From NCBI GenBank assembly GCA_963070105.1, contig OY718806.1, forward strand, positions 8,019,865 through 8,083,864: a stretch of 64,000 nt of DNA. The letters run 5' to 3'. The notes beneath the pieces are model-generated. The model was not told where the DNA came from. It worked only from the letters and a program-made list of their open reading frames with translations, and did not search any database. The DNA comes from Litomosoides sigmodontis (taxonomy: Eukaryota > Nematoda > Chromadorea > Rhabditida > Onchocercidae). Positions 38,320-50,642 of the stretch are shown here, in pieces. Both the position numbers and the translations under genes were made by a program. Numbering within the stretch: the first letter of the stretch is position 1; every line of letters starts with the position of its first letter.

Positions 38320-38903
38320 CTATTCAAAGAATTTCAATTATATTTCGGAATGACAAAAAGAGAAAAGAGACGAGAGATGATGAAAGGTTACGTTAAGATC
38401 ACATAGTAAATTTCGAATAATTTCACAGATCAGTGGAGAAATAGAGTTATAATTTCAGCAACATGCTATTGGAAAAACACCACCTCACATTTACTACCCT
38501 TATTTAAAAATTGAAAACTAAAAATGATGTGATGAAAATAACTGAAAGCAGAAGAGAACGCGAGAAAGAACAAATAACTAGTTTTCGACATACTTACGCA
38601 CTTGACGTACGCATCACAGCATGCAAAAAAGTAAGTGAACTGAAAATGAGCGAGTATCTTTTCCAAAATTTGTCTCACTCAAGCACATTTCAGAAAAAAC
38701 GAAATAGCTGCAATGTCAGAGTGTGACAAACGATCTGGAACGGAAGACAAGGTAAGATACAGGTAATAGAAAGAAGGTACAAGGGTGATTGTTATACAAC
38801 AAAGCGCTGAAGTACACTGCAGCTATTTGTTTTTTCCTTAAATGTGCTTTAACAAGACAAATTCCAAACTGCAGCTCTCGGAGTCATTCCGCACGATATG
38901 ACA

Positions 38904-38952
38904 CACCTACACGTCACCTACACGTCACCTACACGTCACCTACACGTCACGT
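38904..38952. repeat. 11-bp tandem repeat (CACCTACACGT), four copies plus a partial
   Basis: Four perfect copies of an 11-bp unit at 38904-38947 and a partial CACGT after them. Each unit carries CACGT. It lies about 0.6 kb upstream of the Bicaudal-C start codon, within its likely promoter region. Confidence 0.9.
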
Positions 38953-39267
38953 CCCAAATATTCACGCAAGGAAAAGGTACGCCGAAAAACTGATCACACT
39001 TCTTTCGCAACAAAAACATCACAATACAGTATCGCGTTGAGCTTCAAGCCTAAATTTAAACACTGCAGTGTAGCGCTGCATCATAAATCAAACCTAGCAC
39101 TGTTACAGGTGCATTACTGATGATATGGTCTGTTTCACCTTTACCTCATCGGATGGGATAAGAGAGCGTTTTAATTAGGAATTAAACAATTAAATAAGCA
39201 AGGCCTTTAAAAGAATGGAAGAATTTTACTGGAGAGAGTTTCTGTCACTCTTCCGTGAGAGACAAGC

Positions 39268-39470
39268 CATAAAAAAAGAGCAACGGTAACGAGTAGTTGA
39301 TAAGAAGTGAAAGAGAATGCAGAAGATAGAGGGAGAAGGTGAAAAAGAGAAGAAGTGAGGAGGAGGAGGAGGAAGAGGAGTGAGAAACATTGGCTGATTC
39401 TCAGGCAAAATAACTGAGATTGATACTGAAAAGGCGGGAGAGGCGGGGGAGCGGGGGAGGCGGGGGTAAG
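39268..39470. repeat. Purine-rich tract (G/A on the plus strand)
   Basis: Roughly 200 bases are dominated by A and G on the plus strand, with GAGGAGGAGGAGGAAGAG near 39360 and G-runs at the right end. Such a mirror-poor polypurine stretch is simple sequence, not coding. Confidence 0.8.
39436..39466 (+). promoter_or_regulatory. G-quadruplex-forming motif
   Basis: Four G-runs (3, 5, 5 and 5 G) are separated by loops of 6, 3 and 4 bases, satisfying the standard G3+N1-7 pattern. It is isolated in AT-rich DNA about 1.1 kb upstream of the Bicaudal-C start codon. A regulatory role is inference. Confidence 0.6.
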
Positions 39471-40430
39471 TGTATATGTGTCGCGAAGTATCAAAGGAGA
39501 AGAAGGAATGAGGAGAAGAGGATGGAAAAAGGGGGACTGTTTGGAGTTGGAAAGGAGATGCCAACCGGTTGTATCACCTTTTTCTGAAGTTTTGATGTCG
39601 CGTGTTTTCGCGCAGCTCGCGCAAAATTCGGTTGTGGACGTCTTGAAAAGACATGGTGAGAGCGGGTCGTCTAAATCGCTATTGATGTTAAAGTGTTAAT
39701 TAATGAGTTGCTTCCTTTTAAATCATTACTCTCCTCCTCTCACTAGCTTACACAATGCACCACCCTTTTTTTTTCGCTTTTTACTTTTTCATGCAGCTTA
39801 ATTCTCAGTGATATTTTCTATCGATAATTACATATTGACAGAAATATTTAGTAAATTTTAAAATGTGTTAAAATTCAACATAATTGAAAATGTGGTGAAT
39901 TAAAATTGCCTTATTTTCCATCATTTATTGAGTGTTTCTTGCAGGAAAAAAAAAACGAGAGGAAAAACAACACTACGAATTGCTAGAGATCGTACAAATT
40001 GCAGCTATCAGATTTATTGTGTGAAATTGGAAATGGAAATTAATTCACTTGAAGCGATGCATCTTTACCAATAGAGTGCATTGATTTATAATTTTTTTAG
40101 GTGAGATGAATTAGCAGTTAAAGTGAGAATGAGATTGTTTAAAGTACAGTTAGGCTATGAAGGTCAGAAATTTGCTCGATCACACCACCCCTTACGGTTC
40201 ATTTTTTAAATGAATGCCTGAGAAAAACTGATCAGCATTATAGGCGTTCATGAAAATTAAAAAAAATTTTTTTATTTTTGCCTTACTCGTAATTGCTTCA
40301 AACCTATGGATTTCTAATTGGCAACTTTAAATAATTCATGCACTGCTGTTCCTCTGAACTATTTTCAAGAAGTCTGGTTGCTCTCTAAATCATTTTAGCT
40401 TTTCTACTGTTCAATGCTAATTCAGCAAAG

Positions 40431-40887
40431 TGAGGATGTTCATCTCTATTTTCAGGTGGTAAACTTTTTGTTAAGGAACTTGATTGCATTCAGCACCTTC
40501 GTCCTTCCTACATGTAACAGATGGTCAGAAGGGAGCCAACCAAAAGATGGACAACAACAGTATGGCATTCCTCTCTACATTTCCATTCTCGAAAATATTT
40601 CATTCTGTTCAAAAACAATCACTGAGATACTTTTCCTCCTCCTTTTCAAGTTCAAATTTCCAAAACTTAAAATTAATTGCTGTGGTAAGCTAAGTCATTT
40701 GTGAGATATTGTAAGAAAAAATCGACATGTTGGGTTTTCTTTTCAATTGCTAAACTTTCAGCGCCATTATTTCAACCTAATTTTTTATTGCTACTACAAA
40801 TTATGTTACAAAATCAGTTGATTCAATTTATACAAAACGAAAATATATGCGTAGAATTAAGTGAGAAGAGTAGATTTATTTTGGATT
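40431..40887 (+). other. Coding-like region of uncertain structure
   Basis: Between a TTTTCAG at about 40457 and a GTAAGC donor near 40685 two plus-strand frames stay open. One begins at an internal ATG (40550) and reads MDNNSMAFLSTFPFSKIF, then a Ser/Phe-rich stretch that resembles a mitochondrial targeting sequence. A CTTTCAG acceptor at about 40761 starts a second open block ending near 40887. The two blocks join in either of two phases, neither of which gives a recognisable protein. I cannot tell a small gene from chance. Confidence 0.2.
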
Positions 40888-41682
40888 GAAATAAGCGTTG
40901 GATTGCGCTGATATAGCTAGCAACTTCGCGCTACTCCTTTCAACTTGCAAACACGATTAAAACAATGCAAAGAAAAGTTGCAAGCCTTTTTTTTAATCAG
41001 AAATTAGAGAAATTGGTTAACAGTGCATAACTGCAAATTGTATAACTGCAAATCCTGAACTGCTTTTCTAATATTTCAAAATTTCATACCACTTGCTTTG
41101 ATACCACTATAATTTACAACTTTACAAGCGAATTTACTGGTGAAATGTTTCGAAAATTTCATATCTCTACAAAATGCAAAATATTTCAAAAATTTTTTGC
41201 AAAATAATTTCACTGCGCAAATTTTGTTCATTTGACATAAACTTAATGACAACAAAAAAAGTTTAGTTTTAGTAAAACAATAAGACTTAAACGCCATTTG
41301 TAACTATTACAAGAATCGAAATGCTTCAATCAAACAATCTATAATATACTTTTGCAATGAACTCATTACAATGGGATTTATTGATGTTGACGAATTTTCT
41401 GCTGCATTCTCGCTGCAATTATTTCGAACACTGCACAGTAATTTTCCAATTTGCTAAAAAATTATTCCGTTAAAAAATTTTCCTTTTATTTTTTAACAAT
41501 ACAAAAATTAATGGAAGCTAAATTAATTAATCATAAAAGTCTAAAAAAGGCCTTACGAAAGTCCTGCATTAACTGCACATTTGCAAAATTCACCCAATTC
41601 CTTCTTCCAATTTATCGAATGACTGCATTTTTTCAGTGTTTTCCTCGCTTTCGCCACCACCAAAGATGGCTGACAACTGAAG

Positions 41683-41898
41683 AAGGAACGAGCGAAATGT
41701 ATTTCAATAAATGTGTGTGATAAGGAAATGATCAGACCGTACTGCGGTCGGCTTATTTACATCAAAAGAATACAGCATCAAGGCGGAGATGCTTCATTCA
41801 CACATAATAAATTCTGCTATAGCGCATTGAAATTTCCTAGATATCGGGGAGGAAGTCCAAAAGAATTGAATTCACAGTTGCAACGATATTGCGCTTAA
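41683..41898 (+). CDS. Possible terminal exon encoding a Cys-rich segment
   Basis: From about 41683 the plus strand stays open to a stop at 41898 with GC-richer, codon-like sequence. Cysteines occur in CISINVCDKEMIRPYCGRL, then near KFC and at the C-terminal RYC. An in-frame stop lies just upstream and the nearest acceptor is a weak CTGAAG, so the 5' border is unclear. A competing frame from a good TTTTTCAG acceptor (41636) to a stop at 41720 also exists. Family not recognised. Confidence 0.28.
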   Translation, partial: KERAKCISINVCDKEMIRPYCGRLIYIKRIQHQGGDASFTHNKFCYSALKFPRYRGGSPKELNSQLQRYCA

Positions 41899-42030
41899 TG
41901 TGAAGCGTCAACTTTTGGTTGCAATTTCTTTCTTTTTTTTTGCACAAATTGAAGTTTACTTTGGAAAACTGTGCTGAGTTATTTATTGCTACTGTCAAGT
42001 GGGTGAGTCGATCCGCTTTTTATGAACTGC

Positions 42031-44211
42031 TTACTCAGAACGATCGAAGCAGAAGCCGTCACGATTCTCATCCAGGAAGCAATCTTTCACGCAGCTAGCG
42101 AATTCACTCGCTGTATCAATTATCGTGTTAATTGACGGTGTGATAACATTTGCCATATTTCGCACATTTTTCGTTATTGATAACGCAATCACTCGCAATA
42201 GCTCAGTTATATTCGTCTTCGGAATACGCGGTCCATTTTTTGTGCTGACGCATCTGTCATTGTAACAGTTAAAATATGCTAAACGATTGATGGATAACAC
42301 ACTCTTTCTTTTCCAACAATTAAGACCATCTTTTGTCACATTTTCATTAAAACTATAAAAGGAATAATTTTAATACAACTGTGTGTAATTGAATTTTTCA
42401 AAATTAAGATTTTCAATGTATATAAATTAGAGTGCTGATTGCTATTTGCTAAAGTGGACGACACCATGGAAGTAATAACTTACGAATATCATGATAACAA
42501 TCACCCACAGATAAGCTATTGCAACAAATATTTCTCTCATTCACTCATAGTACTTTTGTATCATTTAATCATTACTACTAAATCACAATTGTTTGAAAAT
42601 TGAATGATCATGAAGCCGGGCCGCGCATATGAAGGTCCATGCATGTATGTACGTGTGTGTGTGTGTGTTTTTAATTCTTACCAAAAATTAAGGAAACCTT
42701 ACGAATTGATGTTGTTTTCGAAACACGAAAAAAATGCTACAATTACTTGCTGCTTCCGATGAAAGCAAGCCTTGAGATCTTCCAGTTGGTTAGTTATCTG
42801 TAAAAAAAAAACAAAAATAAAAAATACAGGTAGTAATAGTAGTAGCTCCAAAAAGTTCTGGCTAATTATATAGGGAACTTTATGACTGTCATTGACATAG
42901 TTAGCTGAAAGTTTATAGCTACTAAAAGCATCATTGCTGATAATTTAATTACCTCCAGTCTTCTTATTATCTATCATAACTATCTTCCTATTCATCGACC
43001 AAACTCATAACTACCACAATTGCAATCACATTGATCTGTCATTTTTTCCGCTGATGGGAAAGATATGCATTTCACTGCTTATTTACAATTGACGCTATTT
43101 CTATGCTTTCAGAATTTTATTTTGAAACATTCAAATTTGTTAAAACTACATTCAGCAACTTGTTTTCAGTAAATTAAGCGATGAAGTAAATGAAGGATGA
43201 AATAGGTAGGTGCATTACTGGTTCTCCATAGTCTAGTGGAATTTTTGTTACAAAATACTATGAATGAAATTTTTTTTTTTGAAACAAATTTTTTCTGAGG
43301 AGAAGGGCATATTTTTAGTTGATTTTACCGCTTTTTATACAAAACTTCAAATTTCTCTAAGCTGTCACAGCGATAGGTAAAAAGGTTAATTACTACTAAT
43401 TGCGCATTTTTTTCATAAAAATAAGGATAATTCAGAAAATAATTCATGGGAAATACTGCTAGAACAAAGTACAACTGATCAACGCAAGAAACTTATCATC
43501 TTCGCAGTCATCCTGTAAAAGTGAACATCAAATCGATCAGCTGTACTTCGTCAATTTATTCATTCGCTCATCAATTCTTGTTTCTTTCTCCTCTTCACTT
43601 TCCCCTCCTCTTTTTCAATGGTGCAATTATTACATGTTGACAAGATTTATTTGATTAAATAAACCTAACCTTTAATTGTTACAATCCTCAACAAGTTTCT
43701 CACAAATGTACTGTCCTTTCCTTTTCGGTTAACATCAAAGAAGCAGAAAACTTTCAAAATTTCTTAATTTCTGATCTTTGTTTAAAAAGAAATGACACCC
43801 AACTATGCTCTTCCATAGTGTGATGATCACACTATGCTCTTCCATAGTGTGATGAATAAATTATAAAAATGACTGCTTATAACTTTTCCTCTTTTTTTTT
43901 CAAAAAAAATAAATTATGCTAATTAAACTAACAGAAGGAACTTACTTGTTGAAATTTCAAAAAGCATGGCGAGAAGCAATTAGCTGCTTGACTTTTCATC
44001 TCCTTGATACATGTATGTTGCTCATCGCATGAACAAGTCCTCACATCAGCACCAGTTAGTATCTTTGTTGTATCAAATTCTGATTTTCCATGTGTAATTA
44101 CCTTAAATTTCAATTGTAAGCATTTGGCGAATATGATTAAAAACTTTAGGAACTTTCATTATCATTAATTTCACCGGTACATTTGCCGGTCATATTCGTG
44201 CATCGTCTCAT
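42031..44211 (-). CDS. Cys-rich nematode protein of unknown function (tentative CPG4-like)
   Basis: Two junctions are well supported: an exon ending 43946 joins 42797-42703 (phase 0), which joins 42352-42031 (phase 2, to the stop). The exon ending 43946 probably starts at 44079 after an AATCAG acceptor. It can then join a short exon 44211-44154 with an ATG, though that donor (GTTCCT) is weak; this gives about 202 aa. Cysteines are spaced as in CSCDEQHTC, then NCFSPCF, KACF, SCF, NCW, FNCYNDRC and SCVKDCF, with C near the end. Such regular Cys pairs suggest a secreted, disulfide-bonded domain, perhaps like chondroitin proteoglycan 4, but this is a guess. No signal peptide was found, so a further 5' exon may be missing. 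Confidence 0.55.
43803..43855. repeat. 24-bp perfect direct repeat overlapping an 11-bp perfect inverted repeat
   Basis: The same 24 bases occur at 43803-43826 and 43832-43855 (period 29). The inner part, 43814-43836, is CATAGTGTGAT, one G, then its exact reverse complement. It lies in the intron of the Cys-rich gene and could form a hairpin. Confidence 0.9.
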
Positions 44212-44254
44212 TTTTGTTAGTGCAACAGTGATTGCTCACAGATTGCGAACGCTG

Positions 44255-46456
44255 AAAGTGAAGAAATATGTGTTCGTTCATCAAACTTACCTATCTGTTC
44301 CAACTAATTTCACCTTATTTCTCTCGTCTCATCGACAACTAGAATTTCAAAAGGAGCTATGATGCAGCCTATCGCTCATACAAGCAAAAATATGTTCCAC
44401 TTTTTGCCTTATCTTAATTTCAAAATGGCAAAAATGAATTTCATCAACATTTCCAAGCACCATCTTTATTAGCTGCTAGCTTAACAACAACAGTTCTCAA
44501 TCGCATGGATGGAGAGTGTGTTCCGATCCTTATTGCTCTCTCATTCGGCAACTTTACCTCTTCCTGCATCCATTTCTCACGTAACTGCTAATCGTTAGTC
44601 ACAAACAAAATTAACCAATTTTCACAGTTGTAAGTAAATTAATCTTTCAAGTATGCCGACAGAAACTTATTGCAACATACCTGATCAAAAATACTTGATA
44701 AGGCGAGCGATAACTGTGTGATAGAAAAATTGACCAAAAGGAGGATAGCGAGTGATGTAGCGGTTACAGTAACCATGAGCAGTAGTTGAAGAGATAGTAG
44801 GTTGAAGAGATGAGAGAATTGTTAGGACAGATTACCTTCTGCTGCCAATTTGAAAGTTAGGTTAGAAGTAACTGAGAGAAAAGTTCAGAAAATGAACTGT
44901 GTATATACCATTTCGATCTCTGTGAGAACGTGCAAGGAGTCATCATAGTGTGCAAAAAAAAAAACCGAAAAGGAATCGAAATTTTAATCACTAAATGATA
45001 AAAACTAAAGTACATCAAGAAATGTGGTTTGACTTATTTCTCCAAATCATTACATTTCCACCTTTCCTTTCTTACCTCTTTTTTAGTTAATTATCTCTTT
45101 TTTGGTGCTCACTCTCAATCACATAGCATTTTCAACTTTAAAAAAAACTTTAATATTCACTAATTCGAATAGTTATTCGTACTTTCGGTTAAATCATTCA
45201 TAATTAAAATTTTAGCCATAGGTTCATTCATCGCTCAAAATGACTGATGGTAATTGGATTTTAGCATGTAATAATCATCTTGCTCATTATTTCCATTAAA
45301 TCCCTCTTCATCATCGTTTATTATCATTTAAAAATTCATGACATGTGAAAGCGACATGTTTGTTTGTCAAATTTTCAGTGTTCAGCGAGCGGAAGAAAAC
45401 AAAGAATGCGTCATCCTTTTCACAATGCAAGAAATTCGTAATTTATTGAACTCAATGAAATGTTTTCAAAAGCCATCCAATGGTGGATGTGATTGATTAA
45501 GTGATAATTGTTTCAGAGAGTGACAGGACAGGGCAGAGCTAAATAGGCCGACAACAATACAGTGCTCAGACCAGTGGCGCTTATTCCATTTACCCATTTA
45601 TGGGTTCCGATTCTGATGACGTCTGCGATGAGAAAGCAATCCATTACTTCAACAAAATGAACTCGTCCACTTCGTCAGCTATTCCGCACACAAATTGAAT
45701 TGAACTTAACAATTACCCTTTTCTTGTCTCTTCTCGAACAAAAATGTGACTTTTACAGAAATGCATAATGGCTAGGGTGAAATTGAAACAGATTTATTGC
45801 TTTTTAAGAGAAATTAAAAATTAAGTTGTAAAAATGCTTATACGCTGAAAATTTTATACAACACAAATTCGTAAATTTTTTCATCGTCAAAAATAAAAAA
45901 AAAAGTGAAAGGAATTTACACTCGAAAAATCTTACTATAAAATTGCTGTTAAATTTCTATGCATTTCTGGCACTCCCTCTTTTTCTCTAATATGCTAAAA
46001 TCATTTCAACAAAATTATGTCACTTTTTTTTTTTAAAAAAAAAAGCAATTAAAGGAAATTAATTTTGCTAAATTGGTGAAAATAACGACTTCAATAATTT
46101 TGTTGGTGAAGTGAACAGTTACTGTGATTAAGAACAAAAAAAAAAAAACGAACGGAAGCAGACAAATAGAAAGAGACAGGTGGAGAGGGAGAGAGGGAGA
46201 GAGAAGGAGGAGAAACGAACCAAAGAGTGATAATTTATTTTGGCAGTCGTTTGAAAATTTCTGGTAATTTCGTTGAAAAAATTTTTACCACCTAAAAAAT
46301 TGTAATTAATAGTGATAAGGGGGAAGCAAAAGGGTTGCTCAGTTTCACATCATTCTTGTTCCTCTTTGCTTCCATTACACTTTTGATTGAAAAGTGAGGA
46401 AAAAAAAACTATCATATTTTTCAAATGAAATAGTGAAATTTTTTAAGATATACGCT
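44255..46456. other. Intergenic, no supported gene
   Basis: About 2.2 kb with a purine-rich run at 46150-46215. A short plus-strand open stretch with better composition at about 45580-45700 could not be tied to splice sites or a family. It may contain the missing 5' exon of the Cys-rich gene. Confidence 0.35.
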
Positions 46457-46469
46457 AAAATTTTAGAAA

Positions 46470-46563
46470 TGAACACCACCATCATCGTTATCACCATCAT
46501 CATCAACAGCATCATCATCGTTGTCACCATCGTTGCCATCATCGTTATCGTCATAATCATCAT
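46470..46563. repeat. Imperfect trinucleotide (ATC/CAT)n repeat
   Basis: Interrupted ATC units run for about 90 bases and produce an Ile-rich frame on the plus strand and a Met/Thr-rich one on the minus strand. Neither is accepted as coding. Confidence 0.9.
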
Positions 46564-46593
46564 ATTTGGGCAATTCAAAAAAGCGCGGAAAAT

Positions 46594-47458
46594 TTAAAGA
46601 GTACTAAGGACACATTCTATCGTAGAAACAACCAATGGTGGCTCGCCTGCTTGCCACTGTCTCCGTCTATTGCAAATTAGTGGTACCGATACAGTTCCTG
46701 GTTGTATATTTATGAAATTCACTCGATTGACTGTTATACCAGCGAACAGTTGCAACGGTGGTGTTACTGTCGGTTGCCTGCAATTGAAAATGCTTGTTGA
46801 AATTTCGAAATAAATTTTTATTTAGTATTTAACTGGAATTCTTATTCAAAAGTGATCTTTGATTAATATTCAAGTCATATTTAAATGCTAATTTTGTATA
46901 TCTAAAAATTATTACTTACATTCAGTTAATTATAGCTTTAAAACATGGAAATATTTTTCTTGGTCAGTGTTTTACGGTAGGGTTAGAAAAAACTTAAAAA
47001 TTTTTTACGAGCAAGTTGCAATGGCTAATGCACGACAAATGCTGCTGCTGTAAATAAATGACATAATGCCATTTGATAGATTTGTGTTGTTTGTTAGCGA
47101 AACTGATAGCGGTTGACAGCAAACTGAAACACAACCCTAAATTATGCGACAACATTCTAGTCCTATATTGCTAGTATCAAAATTATCAGAATGGCCTGAA
47201 GTAAGCTCAATTTGGCATTGCAGTAATCTACAGACCGTTAAGTTCGTTAAGTTATTGTTAAATTCATTTCCTTATAGCTAAGCGGATATCACGTTAAAAA
47301 AAAAGAAACAAGGAGAGTTGGGATTATGAACTTGGAGTTGGTATTGGTGTCGAAGGTCGAACTGTAGTGGAGGTTGGAGTTATAGCTGGTGGAGTAGCTA
47401 CGCAAGCGTAAGTAACGGGCAGTTGCAGAGTTGCCAAAAACGTGATCACATATACCAT
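46594..47458 (-). CDS. Small secreted protein, C6-type nematode family (tentative, incomplete model)
   Basis: The first exon starts at ATG 47458 shortly after a TTTCAG. It encodes a signal peptide (MVYVITFLATLQLPVTYACV) followed by a Thr/Pro-rich linker (TPPAITPTSTTVRPSTPIP); read through, it ends at 47324. Many nematode secreted proteins share this layout of signal, Cys-Val, Thr/Pro linker, then a Cys-rich C6 domain. A second exon, 46777-46594, follows a TTGCAG acceptor, reads QLFAGITVNRVNFINIQPGT then VSVPLICNRR, and ends after IECVLSTL. The phases of the two do not match directly (a phase-1 donor at 47334 against a phase-2 acceptor), so a middle exon is probably unseen or the two belong to different genes. 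Confidence 0.5.
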
Positions 47459-47476
47459 TAACGAAAAGTTATTTGA

Positions 47477-47482
47477 CTGAAA
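47477..47482 (-). promoter_or_regulatory. Likely trans-splice acceptor for the secreted-protein gene
   Basis: On the minus strand TTTCAG, preceded by a T-rich stretch, lies 18 bases before the ATG at 47458. It fits a spliced-leader site. Confidence 0.45.
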
Positions 47483-47499
47483 CAAAAAAAAAAAATGCT

Positions 47500-50400
47500 G
47501 CAGATTTTTTATTTTGAAACCAATGAAGTGTGAAGGGTTAAAAGACTGCATATTAATCTCTTCAACTGCGAGATGTTACTTTTTGATAAACCAATGATTG
47601 GCCACTATAAATTCAGGCTTAACGAATTAAAGAACAAAGTAATAGTGGTTTTACCCTTTTTATCCTCATCGTTTAAGTTAAAAAATTAGGAGTGTTCTAA
47701 AATCGAACAAGTGAAATTAATGTAGTATTTCTGCTACAAGCATGCAAGTATATCGCCACCACTAAATGAGGCAAAGTATTATGAATGAAAGTCAAAATGA
47801 ACTTATCCGTAAGTGTGACTTGAAGTATTACGGTTCCATAAGCGAAAATACAATGTGCAGCTATCCTTATTAAGAAAATTAACAGTTGCAAATTATGATA
47901 GCATTTTTGGAATTGACAAAAACTTTGAAATTTATGATGACAAATCAAATCTCTGTTAATTAGTGTCAGTGTTAAAAGCTTGTGCCGTAGATTATGACAC
48001 TCAAACGAAGAAGAATGGGAAGGGAAAGAGCACATTGATATGAAAATAGCAAATTAAAATTATTAATACTAAAAGTTATCAGTGAAAAATTTCCTCCGCA
48101 TTACTCTTGTACAGAAAAATTGGGAATACCGTATGCCAATCCAATGATTGTGTGTTTGAGGAATAATTTGCCGTTTGATCGCTATCATTTATGTCTCACC
48201 GCATGCTGCTATTTAATAAATTAGATTTTCATACACTAACAAGGCTAGATGAATGATATTTTCAACATTTGAAGCAATGTAGATGGAACTTGCAATGTAA
48301 TGAAATGACTTTGCGATGGATTCGCTATCAAAACATTTCACACTCTCACATACTGCAACAGATTATGGCTGTTTGTTAAGCTCTTTTAAATTTCACTCAC
48401 CGACCAATTTTTCACTGAAAGGATACTCTCAGTAGAAATACCAGTGAGGAAAGCTAACAAAAATAACTTTGCAATGCTAAAATTGTTGCAGACAATAAGA
48501 AACAAATTTTAATTTACAAACGATCAAAGTATATGAAGAAGGCCACATACAGGTAAATTTTGATCAAGTGAAATGATGCAACATGCTAGGACGTCATCCA
48601 TAAAAAGATAGCCTGCGCAGAAATGTGGTGGACGATTTTAAATGGCTAACTGAAAAGGGATTGAGCGCAGCTGATTACCAAATATCAACTCTTAGACATT
48701 ACTCAAAAATAGTTTGAGGTCAGCGTATATGGGTGGTAGGAGGATAGGCTTTCACATGAGTAGGCATTTCCTATCTCTATTATGGGATTTACCTAAGATT
48801 TTCAGGCAAATAAAAATGACATTTTAGTGTCCTTGAATTATGTCATCCTCTCCTATCCCCTCCATCCCTCTCCCCCCTCCCCTCTCCACCTTGCCCCTAC
48901 CCACATTTATATAATATACAGCAAACATTTCAAAATATATCGGCAATATTTGTCTTTTCTTCTTCCGTCATCTTTTGTATTTTGCATCCATTCAATTCTA
49001 ATCCATCTTTTCGGCGTCAAACATTCTTATCATCCATTCAATTCCATCACTTCTATCTTCTCAGTGAATAAACTCACAAGAAAACCAACGAGTAAAATAC
49101 TGCATTTTTTTCTTTCTTGCTTTTCGAAACAGTCTTGTGGAACGCTGTCAATACGCAGCAGAAATAACTACTACTTCATTCATTCGCAATTATTCCCATC
49201 GTTTGCCTCACTTTTAGTACGAAAGAGATAAACGTACTTACGGTGTAATTGGAATGTAAATCATATGACCGCTGCAATTTGACAATCGCTGGATAAGTGA
49301 GGAAGATTTAAAAATAAATAAATAGTATTTGATGTGTTTTTCCTAAAGATATCAGTTGAGAATTCGATTTCCTCGGCTAGAAAATGTAAAAGCAGACAGA
49401 TAGACATTATCAGTTAGTAGCTAGACTTTAAAATAGTAAGCCAGCACTTTTTAGGAATGAAAAACACACGAAATAGTCAAAAATTAAAGTTGAAATATGT
49501 ACTAAAATATCCGATTAATTTAATTCCAAGGATGTGAGGGAAAAAAATTGGCATGACTATTCTTGTTTAATTCTTTCTCTATCCAAGTAGAAAAATAATA
49601 ACTTCTTTTCGAAACTGATAAATATCAATTTCGTTGTATCGCAGTACACACAAAAATTGAATTAATAAGGGAGGTTCAGAGTTGGAAAATTCATCAATCG
49701 CTGTTTATTCGCTTAAAAAAAAATCATATCAGTGTTTGATATATTATTGATTGTCTTGATGGAAGAGACAAAGTCACAATTTCTGTTAGCATAATTGAAA
49801 AGCTGAAAAAACGGAATATATTCGTTCGACCATGAAAAAGTTATTTGTGCATAAAATTCAAAAATGAAAAATTCCATACGCTTTCCAAATGCATTAACAA
49901 ATTGTAATGCTATGAAAATTCTAGTTTCCGAATTATCTAACTTAAATTTGCAATATCAAATTTCTTTGAAAATTGGGAATAATATCAATGTATGCTTCAT
50001 AATATTTGATTCATCAAGATATAATGCTAATTCGAAAAAAATTAGTGTAATGAGTTGTTAAAATGACTGCTAGGTAGAGGAAAGTTATTATTAAGCTCAG
50101 TATTTGAGAATTCATTACAATTCAAATATCTTGATAAAATCGGAAGATGCAGACTGCAGACAGTGCAAATAACTCATTCAATTTTTGAGAGCGATACGCT
50201 AATTAAATTACCCATCTATTTTATGTTGTAATATTTTAGAAGAATGTAAATCAAACATCGAGTAAAATGATGCTTTTTTTTGCATGGAATTATCAATTTT
50301 TATGTCGTACCAGAAGTTTTTCGAAACGAGGAATATTTTATGGCACTTTTACAATGCAAACTGATATTGGAACACAACGTGAAGCTATAAATTTATTGAT

Positions 50401-50642
50401 GATGAAAATACAGTATTATGAACAATAAGTTGTTTAGTGCAAGTAGTATTATTCAATTTGTATTTTTGCATAGCACGAAGCTTGAATGGATTCCTGAAGC
50501 AAAACGTAGAAGATAGCGAAATGTCCAAGGAACGAGTAAGAAGATAATGACATTCTTATTCTTAATTCAATCTTGTTTCAAAAATCAAATTCAATTATTA
50601 AGTTGAAATGCAAAGATTTCGCTATTTTCAAATAAAAGAATA
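47500..50642. other. Intergenic, no supported gene
   Basis: About 3.1 kb. A pyrimidine-rich C/T tract lies at about 48845-48902. Open frames here (47697-48035, 48827-49231) are pyrimidine- or AT-driven and have no splice support. Confidence 0.4.

Larger units (their letters stand above)
38320..40430. other. Upstream region of the Bicaudal-C gene; simple repeats, no supported gene
   Basis: About 2.1 kb holding an 11-bp tandem repeat, a purine-rich tract and a G-quadruplex motif (listed separately). Open frames at 39207-39564 and 39478-39699 follow from the biased composition and are not accepted. Confidence 0.5.

Noticed and set aside
39207..39564. Two overlapping minus-strand frames rich in Pro, Ser, Leu and Phe
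   Set aside because: They are the pyrimidine-strand reading of the purine tract; no splice sites or family.
46375..46597. Met/Thr-rich and Ile-rich frames on opposite strands
   Set aside because: Both come from the imperfect ATC trinucleotide repeat.
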